64,000 nt of DNA from Clostridiales bacterium NK3B98 (GTDB taxonomy: Bacteria; Bacillota; Clostridia; Oscillospirales; Oscillospiraceae). Where the stretch lies: contig ATWA01000004.1 in NCBI GenBank assembly GCA_000421005.1, positions 1-64,000 on the forward strand, read 5' to 3'. Below the pieces are notes generated by a model, which had not been told where the DNA came from, ran no database searches, and saw only the letters and a list, made by a program, of their open reading frames with translations. Shown here piece by piece: positions 58,093 to 64,000 of this stretch (position 1 is the first letter of the stretch; the number at the start of each line of letters is the position of its first letter). A program made the position numbers and the translations under genes.

Positions 58093-59043
58093 GTGGTGAG
58101 TAAAATGAGGAAGCAGGTAATCAGAGTTGCGTGTTTTTTGTTGGGACTGGCAATACTGCTGCAAGGGCTGGGGTGGCTGTACCGCCCACGGAACAACGAC
58201 AACGCAGGCGGTACGCTGTTGGAAAGTGCAAAGGGCTATCTGAGCGAACCTGCGGACAGCATTGATGTGTTTTTTGTAGGCAGCAGCGAGTTTTACAGAG
58301 GCGTTTGCCCCATGCGTATCTGGGACGAGGCGGGTATCACCACATATGATATGGCCAGCAGTTCTCAGCGGCTGTATCAGTCCACGCTCTATATACAGGA
58401 AATTCTGGAAACCCATCATCCCAAGCTGATTGTAGTGGACGCCTATACGGTGATCAGACGCGACGAGGTCGACCCTTCCCTCTTTTACGATTTGTGCGGC
58501 ATCTTCCCTCTGCTGGATTATCACGGAAACTGGAAGCTGTTTGGCCCCCAGGAGCTGATGTCCCCTGTGGCATACACCAATCATGTTGCCGCAAAGGGCT
58601 TTCGTCCAAGAGCCAAGGCCGTCAAGGCAAACACCAAAAGGTATATGCGCAAGTCGGCAAACAGCACCCCTTTCGGCTGGGCGAAGCAGGGTTATATGCG
58701 CCGCATTGAGGCCATGTGCAAGAAAGCGGGGACAGAGCTGCTGATTATGGCTGTTCCGAGCACTGTCAACTGGAATTACAACCGCCATAACGCAATTCAG
58801 ACCTATGCAGACAAAAGGGGAATCCCCTTTCTGGATCTGAACACGGTGGTGGACGAGGTGGGAATTGATCCTGCCACTGACTATATGGATGGCGGCGACC
58901 ACCTGAATGGTCCCGGCGCAAAAAAAGTGTCCATCTATCTGGCTCACTATCTGAAAGAACAGTACGGCTTTGCAGATCACAGAGATGATCCCGCTTATGC
59001 CAGTTGGCAGGCGGACTATGACAGTCTCTACGCCAATGAATAG
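58093..59043 (+). CDS. DltD-like SGNH-fold protein, copy 4
   Basis: A 316-residue paralogue: N-terminal helix VACFLLGLAILLQGLGWL, YRPRNNDN linker, FFVGSSEFYRGVCPM (Glu kept as in copy 1), PSTVNWNYNRHNA and MDGGDHLNGPGAKKV. The GTG start at 58093 gives an N-terminus like the other copies and has AAGGAGG 12 nt upstream; ATG 58060, overlapping the copy 3 stop (ATGA), would add 11 residues. Last gene of the operon, with a terminator 12 bp downstream. Confidence 0.8.
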   Translation: MVSKMRKQVIRVACFLLGLAILLQGLGWLYRPRNNDNAGGTLLESAKGYLSEPADSIDVFFVGSSEFYRGVCPMRIWDEAGITTYDMASSSQRLYQSTLYIQEILETHHPKLIVVDAYTVIRRDEVDPSLFYDLCGIFPLLDYHGNWKLFGPQELMSPVAYTNHVAAKGFRPRAKAVKANTKRYMRKSANSTPFGWAKQGYMRRIEAMCKKAGTELLIMAVPSTVNWNYNRHNAIQTYADKRGIPFLDLNTVVDEVGIDPATDYMDGGDHLNGPGAKKVSIYLAHYLKEQYGFADHRDDPAYASWQADYDSLYANE

Positions 59044-59054
59044 AGCAATCCATC

Positions 59055-59090
59055 ACCGCGACGGCATAGATTTGCCGTCGCGGTCATTTT
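59055..59090 (+). terminator. Terminator of dlt-like operon
   Basis: ACCGCGACGGCA / TGCCGTCGCGGT, 12-bp perfect stem, 6-nt loop, then CATTTT. Confidence 0.88.
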
Positions 59091-59094
59091 ACCG

Positions 59095-59123
59095 TAGACA
59101 AATGGCAATTTTTCGCATAAAAT
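59095..59123 (+). promoter_or_regulatory. Promoter of NSS transporter gene
   Basis: TAGACA (59095-59100), 17-bp spacer, TAAAAT (59118-59123), just after the operon terminator, so the transporter is transcribed separately. Confidence 0.55.
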
Positions 59124-59188
59124 AAGGAAGGAGCGCGGACACATGAACCAAAGTGTTCCATTCCCGGCTCTGGACAGGAGAGAAAACA

Positions 59189-60541
59189 ATGAAAAGAGAA
59201 AACTTCCAATCCCGGCTGGGCTTCATCCTGGTCAGCGCAGGCTGCGCCATCGGCATCGGAAATGTGTGGAAATTTCCCTATGTGACCGGCTTGTACGGCG
59301 GCGGCGTGTTTGTGCTGTTTTACCTGCTGTTTCTGGTCATCATGGGCGTTCCGGTGCTGACCATGGAACTGGCGGTGGGGCGTGCCAGTAAGCGCAGCGC
59401 CGTTGAGGGCTACCGGGCACTGGAGCCTGCGGGCAGTAAATGGCATATTCACGGCTGGTTTGCCGTGTTGGGCTGCTACCTGCTGATGATGTACTATACC
59501 ACCGTCTCCGGCTGGATGCTGGGCTACTTTGTCAAGTTCCTCACCGGCACCTTCACCGGGCTGCAGGGCGACGCCGTGGACGGGGTATTTGGTGCCATGC
59601 TGGGCAACCCCGGTGAGATGGCTCTCTGGATGGCGATTACCGTCATCGCCGGGTTCTTTGTATGCAGCTTCGGTCTGCAAAAGGGTCTGGAGCGGGTGAC
59701 CAAGTGGATGATGCTGGGGCTTTTGTGCCTGATTGTGGTGCTGGCGGTTCACAGCCTCACCCTTCCCGGCGCTGGCGAGGGGGTGGCCTTCTACCTGCTG
59801 CCCAACTGGGGACGTGCCATGGAGAGCGGCATTGGCTCGGTGATTACCGGAGCCATGAATCAGGCCTTCTTCACCCTCAGCCTTGGCGTAGGTGCCATGG
59901 AAATCTTCGGCAGCTACATGAGCCGGGAGCATACCCTCACCGGCGAGTCGGTGCGTATCTGCGCGCTGGACACCTTCGTGGCGGTGCTGGCAGGTCTGAT
60001 TATCTTCCCTGCCTGCTTCAGCTACAATGTCCAGCCGGACGCAGGCCCTGCCCTGATCTTTATGACCCTGCCCAAAATCTTTGTGAACATGGCAGGCGGT
60101 CGGCTGTGGGGCACCCTGTTCTTCCTGTTTATGACCTTTGCCAGCTTCTCCACCGTGTTGGCGGTGTTTGAGAACCTGCTGTCCTCCTGCATGGACAACT
60201 TCGGCTGGAGCCGTGCCAAGGCAGTGGTCATCAATCTGGTGTTCATTCTGGTGGCCAGCCTGCCCTGCGTGTTTGGCTACAACATCTGGAGCGATCTCCA
60301 CATCATCGGTCCACGGGACGTGCTGGACAGCGAGGACTTTATCGTGTCCAACCTGCTGCTGCCCATCGGTTCTCTGGTTTACCTGTTGTTCTGCGTCACC
60401 CGGTGGGGCTGGGGCTTTGACAAGTATCTGGCCGAGGCCAACGATGGCAAGGGACTGAAAATGTCCCCGGCGCTGAAGCCTTACCTCCAATTCGTGCTGC
60501 CCATTCTGATTCTGGTCATTCTGGTTCAGGGGCTGCTGTAA
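59189..60541 (+). CDS. Sodium-dependent transporter (NSS/SNF family, LeuT fold)
   Basis: A 450-residue transporter with about 11-12 membrane segments. The first helix has SAGCAIGIGNVWKFPYVTGL, the NSS signature with unwound Na+/substrate site; helix 6-like NQAFFTLSLGVGAMEIFGSY also matches. Members import amino acids with Na+. Bacterial forms with 11 helices (like Tyt1/MhsT) fit this length. AGGAGAG lies 8 nt before the ATG. Substrate unknown; it may feed the dlt-like pathway just upstream (inference from position only). Confidence 0.9.
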   Translation: MKRENFQSRLGFILVSAGCAIGIGNVWKFPYVTGLYGGGVFVLFYLLFLVIMGVPVLTMELAVGRASKRSAVEGYRALEPAGSKWHIHGWFAVLGCYLLMMYYTTVSGWMLGYFVKFLTGTFTGLQGDAVDGVFGAMLGNPGEMALWMAITVIAGFFVCSFGLQKGLERVTKWMMLGLLCLIVVLAVHSLTLPGAGEGVAFYLLPNWGRAMESGIGSVITGAMNQAFFTLSLGVGAMEIFGSYMSREHTLTGESVRICALDTFVAVLAGLIIFPACFSYNVQPDAGPALIFMTLPKIFVNMAGGRLWGTLFFLFMTFASFSTVLAVFENLLSSCMDNFGWSRAKAVVINLVFILVASLPCVFGYNIWSDLHIIGPRDVLDSEDFIVSNLLLPIGSLVYLLFCVTRWGWGFDKYLAEANDGKGLKMSPALKPYLQFVLPILILVILVQGLL

Positions 60542-60555
60542 GAGAACAAAAAATC

Positions 60556-60585
60556 AGGGGCTGTCCGTTGGGACAGTCCCTTTTT
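60556..60585 (+). terminator. Terminator of NSS transporter gene
   Basis: AGGGGCTGTCC-GTTG-GGACAGTCCCT followed by TTTTT. Confidence 0.88.
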
Positions 60586-60591
60586 GCTGTG

Positions 60592-60626
60592 AACCGCCTC
60601 CGGTCAATGACCGGAGGCGGTTTTTG
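60592..60626. terminator. Second hairpin terminator
   Basis: AACCGCCTCCGGTC-AAT-GACCGGAGGCGGTT, 14-bp perfect stem with triloop then TTT. It may back up the previous one or serve the converging foldase gene. Confidence 0.75.
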
Positions 60627-60646
60627 GGTTTTGATACGGTGAGAAG

Positions 60647-61966
60647 TCAGGGCTGCACTACCCCAGCCTGCTCATTCTCCGTCTGGTCGGCTTCTTCCGC
60701 CTCTTCTGCGGGTTCTGCCTCCTCCATGACCTCAGCTTCTTCCTCAGCAGCAGCCTGCTCCTGTGCGGACATCTCTCCGGCTACGGCAGCCTGAACGGTG
60801 TCAATTTTGCCCAGCACAGAAATCATGTCCAGCTCGTCCAGCGCGGGGACTGTGGTGGCGCTGCTCTGGCTGAGCCACTCCTCCATCTTGGCGTTGTACA
60901 TCTCGGAGAGATAGTTGGAGCGCACCTGAGTGAGATCCGGCTCCAGACGGAGCAATACGAAATAGCCGTATCCGGTCTCGTCAGTAAGGCCGATTTCGCC
61001 AGTCTTCATGGTGGCCAGCTTCTCCCGGAAACCCTCTACCAGAGAGCTTTCCTCATCAAAGGAGAAGGGCTCGGTGTTGCCGTCGGCGTTATACTCCGCC
61101 TGAAGCTCCGCAAACTTGGTGAGCAGCGGCTCGCCAGAGAGGTCCTTCATCTGGTCATACAGCTCCTGTGCCTGCTTCTGTTGCGCCTGCTTGCCCTCGG
61201 TGTCGCCTTCCTCCAGATCGTCGGTACGCAGGAGGATATAGCGGCAGGTGTAGAAGCCGTGCTGGTCGGCGAAATCAGCAAGTGTTTCATCGGTGGGTGC
61301 TTCCACACCGTTTTCACCGTAGTAGTAGTCGTTCACCTGAGTGGCAAACATAGAGGCACGGGTGGCATAGTCAATATCCTTGATGCTGCTGGTATAGAAC
61401 AGGGCTGCGGTGTCGTCGATATAGTCAGACAGCTCCGCAAGCTGCTGCTCCTGCTCCTGGGTGAGCTTCAGCTTCAACTCCTGTCCCTTGTTCAGCAGCA
61501 GCACATGACGCTGCACGTCCTCCTTGGCCAGAGAGCACATATAGTCCGCCATGGTAGTCTCCCCATCCTCCATGGTCTGGGTCAGATCCAGCGTCAGACC
61601 GTAGTTGGCGTACATGCTGCTGGCCTGATAATACTGGAAGGAAAGCATATAGAAGAACACGCCGGCGGTGATATCCACACCGTCCACCGTCATCACCACG
61701 TCGTCCATATGGATGGCGCCGTCGGTGACATAGGCCACCACATCGCTGCGCATCTCATCGGTGAGGGCGGGAGCTTCCTCCGCCGCTTCCTCAGCTCCAT
61801 CGGTATTCTCTGCTGTTTCTGCTGCTTCGGCAGTGCCCTCGGCCTGCTCTGTCTGGGCAGTCTCGTCAGCGGCGGTATCCCCGTCGCTCTGCTGTGCGCC
61901 GCCGCAGGCCGCCAGCGACAGCAGCATGGCAAAGGCCAGCAGAAGCGCCAGAATTCTCTTGTTCAT
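60647..61966 (-). CDS. PrsA/SurA-like foldase lipoprotein (parvulin-type)
   Basis: A 439-residue lipoprotein: signal peptide with lipobox LSLAACGG (Cys about 21), a long acidic Ala/Glu/Thr linker (about 22-75), a SurA-N-like helical chaperone domain (about 80-230), a weakly conserved parvulin-like domain (CRYILLRTDDLEEGD onward, and ETGYGYFVLLRLEPD) and another acidic Ala/Glu tail (about 395-439). It would fold exported proteins outside the membrane. It follows mfd, the common clostridial order mfd-foldase. ATG 61966 is the signal-peptide start. Confidence 0.87.
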   Translation of the reverse strand: MNKRILALLLAFAMLLSLAACGGAQQSDGDTAADETAQTEQAEGTAEAAETAENTDGAEEAAEEAPALTDEMRSDVVAYVTDGAIHMDDVVMTVDGVDITAGVFFYMLSFQYYQASSMYANYGLTLDLTQTMEDGETTMADYMCSLAKEDVQRHVLLLNKGQELKLKLTQEQEQQLAELSDYIDDTAALFYTSSIKDIDYATRASMFATQVNDYYYGENGVEAPTDETLADFADQHGFYTCRYILLRTDDLEEGDTEGKQAQQKQAQELYDQMKDLSGEPLLTKFAELQAEYNADGNTEPFSFDEESSLVEGFREKLATMKTGEIGLTDETGYGYFVLLRLEPDLTQVRSNYLSEMYNAKMEEWLSQSSATTVPALDELDMISVLGKIDTVQAAVAGEMSAQEQAAAEEEAEVMEEAEPAEEAEEADQTENEQAGVVQP

Positions 61967-62028
61967 TGCATAACGTCCTTTCTGTGTTCAGTTGGGTGCA
62001 GCAGCCTCCGCTGCGCCGCATAAGAGCC

Positions 62029-62057
62029 ATTTTAGCAGAGGTGAACAGAAAACACAA
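62029..62057 (-). promoter_or_regulatory. Promoter of foldase gene
   Basis: Minus-strand TTGTGT (62057-62052), 17-bp spacer, TAAAAT (62034-62029). Confidence 0.6.
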
Positions 62058-62069
62058 TGATCATTGTGT
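62052..62069. promoter_or_regulatory. 18-bp palindrome over the -35 box
   Basis: ACACAATGATCATTGTGT, a perfect palindrome that covers the -35 box of the foldase promoter and ends 3 bp from the mfd stop. It may be an operator or a weak terminator stem for mfd. Confidence 0.5.
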
Positions 62070-62072
62070 GAA

Positions 62073-64000
62073 TTATCCCTTCTCTCTGCTGCGAATCTTG
62101 CCATATTCTGCCACCAGCCGTTCCGACCAGAGCAGCGGGTTCTCTCCGGGGCGCAGCCGCAGGGTAAGCACGATCTTGTCCCCGGGGGCGAACAGCAGCC
62201 GGGAGCGGAACACATTCACCCCGCACAGCCGGGACACGCCGGGCAGGTCTACTTCCTTCATAGTAAAGAGTATGTTGCACCCCTTCTGGCTGATGTCGGT
62301 AAACCCGGCGGCTGCGGCGTTGGAGCGCAGCAGAGCAATGGCAATCAGGCTGTTCACCGGCTTGGGCGGCTCCCCATAGCGGTCAATCAGCTCGTCGGTC
62401 ATATCATCTGCGTCCTCCTGGGTGCGGATACGGGCAATGCGTCGATAGAGATCCATCCGCTGCTCCGAAGAAGACACATAGTATTCGGGGATATTGGCAG
62501 AAATGCTGAGGTCGGCGGTGACCTCCTCGGTGCGCTGGGCGGTCTCTCCCCATTCCTCCAAAACCGCCTCCTCCAGCAGCTTCAGGTACATATCGTAGCC
62601 CACGCTCATCATAAATCCGGACTGCTCCGCCCCCAGCAGGTTGCCAGCACCCCGGATCTCCAGATCCCGCATGGCGATTTTAAAGCCTGCCCCGAACTCG
62701 GCAAACTCCCGCACGGCGGAGAGGCGCTTGGAGGCGATGTCGGACAGCTCCTTGCCCCGGCGGAAGGTGAGATAGGCAAACGCCCGGCGGGCGGAGCGCC
62801 CCACCCGTCCCCGAATCTGATGAAGCTGGGCAAGTCCCATCTTGTCCGCATCCTCGATAATCAGGGTGTTAACGTTGGGAATGTCAATGCCTGTCTCAAT
62901 GATGGTGGTACAGACCAGCACCTGCACCTCTCCCTGAATCACCCGGGTCATAACGGCGTGAAGCTGTTCCTCGGTCATTTTGCCGTGGGCGATGTCCACC
63001 GTCACGTCCTCCCCTAACAGGTCGCTGATGCGAAGGGCGGTGGCGGCGATGGTCTCCACCCGGTTGTGGAGGTAGTACACCTGCCCGCCCCGGCCGATTT
63101 CCCGGTTCATGGCATCTGCCAGCATTCCCCAGTTGTGTTCCATCACATAGGTCTGCACCGGCTGCCGGTCCAGCGGCGGCTCCTCCAGCGTAGACATATC
63201 CCGCAGCCCGGACAGGGCCATATTCATGGTCCGGGGAATGGGGGTGGCGGAGAGGGTGAGCACGTCCACCTGCTGGAACCGCTCCTTCAGCCGTTCCTTC
63301 TGTCCCACGCCGAAGCGCTGTTCCTCGTCCACCACCAGCAGCCCCAGATCGTGGAACACAATGTCCTTGGAAAATAGCCGATGGGTGCCGATGAGCACGT
63401 CCACCAGTCCCTTTTCCAAATCTGCCAGAATCCGTTTCATCTGCTGAGGGGTCTGGAACCGGCTGACCACGGCAATTTTCACCGGGAAGCCCTGAAACCG
63501 CTGCACAGCGGTCTGGTAGTGCTGATTGGCCAGCACGGTGGTGGGGGCGAGAATGGCCGCCTGCTTGCCCTCCAAGACGCACTTCATCACCGCCCGGAGG
63601 GCTACCTCGGTTTTGCCGTAGCCCACGTCGCCGCAGAGCAGGCGGTCCATGGGCACCGGCTTTTCCATGTCCCCCTTGATCTCACGGACACAGCGGAGCT
63701 GATCCTCCGTCTCCTGATACTCAAACTTGTCCTCAAATTCCTGCTGCCACGGGTCGTCCGGGTGAAAGGCGTAGCCCGGCTGGCGCTGGCGCTGGGCGTA
63801 GAGCTGAATGAGCTGCTTTGCCATCTCCTTTGTGGCTTTTTTCGCCTTGCTTTTCGCCTTGGCCCACTCAGTGCCTCCCAGCTTGGAGAGCTTGGTGCGC
63901 TGGTTGGCGTCCTCGCCGCCGCCGATGTACTTGCTCACCATATCCAACTGAGTGGCAGGGACATAGAGGGTATCCGACCCGGAATAGGCCAGCTTGATAT
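62073..64000 (-). CDS. mfd: Transcription-repair coupling factor Mfd (partial, C-terminal part)
   Basis: The frame runs off the window; about 642 C-terminal residues are seen. The first ones (KLAYSGSDTLYVPATQLDMV) belong to the RNA-polymerase interaction domain; then the translocase core with LLCGDVGYGKTEVALRA (Walker A), VVDEEQRFGV (Walker B, DEEQ), LTLSATPIPRTMNMA, and the IHQIRGRVGR-like QLHQIRGRVGRSARRA motif VI; last the TRCF domain (about 500-624 of the visible part). Mfd pushes stalled RNA polymerase off damaged DNA and recruits UvrA. The true start lies beyond the right edge. Confidence 0.96.
   Translation of the reverse strand, partial: IKLAYSGSDTLYVPATQLDMVSKYIGGGEDANQRTKLSKLGGTEWAKAKSKAKKATKEMAKQLIQLYAQRQRQPGYAFHPDDPWQQEFEDKFEYQETEDQLRCVREIKGDMEKPVPMDRLLCGDVGYGKTEVALRAVMKCVLEGKQAAILAPTTVLANQHYQTAVQRFQGFPVKIAVVSRFQTPQQMKRILADLEKGLVDVLIGTHRLFSKDIVFHDLGLLVVDEEQRFGVGQKERLKERFQQVDVLTLSATPIPRTMNMALSGLRDMSTLEEPPLDRQPVQTYVMEHNWGMLADAMNREIGRGGQVYYLHNRVETIAATALRISDLLGEDVTVDIAHGKMTEEQLHAVMTRVIQGEVQVLVCTTIIETGIDIPNVNTLIIEDADKMGLAQLHQIRGRVGRSARRAFAYLTFRRGKELSDIASKRLSAVREFAEFGAGFKIAMRDLEIRGAGNLLGAEQSGFMMSVGYDMYLKLLEEAVLEEWGETAQRTEEVTADLSISANIPEYYVSSSEQRMDLYRRIARIRTQEDADDMTDELIDRYGEPPKPVNSLIAIALLRSNAAAAGFTDISQKGCNILFTMKEVDLPGVSRLCGVNVFRSRLLFAPGDKIVLTLRLRPGENPLLWSERLVAEYGKIRSREKG

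Noticed and set aside
1-64000. CRISPR array
   Set aside because: The repeats seen are isolated inverted repeats of differing sequence, not regularly spaced direct repeats, and no cas genes are present.

Overview
The window reads as chromosomal DNA of a GC-rich, anaerobic, spore-forming Firmicute, most likely in the Oscillospiraceae (Flavonifractor/Oscillibacter-like gut bacteria). Evidence is the ntp-type V-ATPase operon, HPr kinase, an alpha/beta-type small acid-soluble spore protein behind a sigma-G-like promoter, an mfd-foldase pair, AGGAGG ribosome sites, clean TTGNNN-17-TATAAT promoters and strongly GC-biased third codon positions. The family assignment is inference; no rRNA is present.

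Layout. 1-1420: hairpin-rich non-coding DNA, a tRNA-Gly(GCC) and a lone ABC-2 permease. 1481-10431: a complete nine-gene V-type ATPase operon (G/H-I-K-E-C-F-A-B-D); its K subunit keeps the Na+-ligand pattern. 10560-31822: housekeeping genes (ClpC-like ATPase, M42 peptidase, DeoR regulator, Mrp, VWA/MoxR pair, CMP-kinase-like protein, lipase-like hydrolase, Ig-domain membrane protein, RlmL-type methyltransferase, a tiny Cys/Gly-rich protein, transglutaminase, CBS-containing pyrophosphatase, SerA, HprK, L28, BioY with a BirA-type operator, GH25 lysozyme). 31831-33102: MFS transporter.

33267-44613 is an accessory, visibly less GC-rich island. It holds a large serine recombinase, a Wadjet-type (JetABCD, SMC-like) plasmid/DNA-defence operon in the order D-A-B-C, an array of triloop hairpins, a start-less relic ORF with its own promoter and leader inverted repeat, an orphan RelB/DinJ antitoxin and a Phd-RelE toxin-antitoxin pair.

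44700-50190: spore protein with an atypical tail, a DUF3737 beta-helix protein, an OhrR-controlled peroxide operon (glutathione peroxidase, TSCPD protein, flavodoxin, OhrR), a DUF2461 protein and a VanW protein.

50422-59090 is the most unusual part: a dlt-like operon with an adenylation enzyme, a fold-type III PLP decarboxylase-like enzyme, an acyl carrier protein, a DltB-like MBOAT acyltransferase and four tandem DltD-like SGNH proteins. It looks like a machine that activates an amino acid, modifies it (perhaps while bound to the carrier, as BtrK does in butirosin synthesis), and passes it across the membrane to a surface polymer. A Na+-coupled NSS transporter follows. The window ends with a PrsA-like foldase lipoprotein and the 3' part of mfd.
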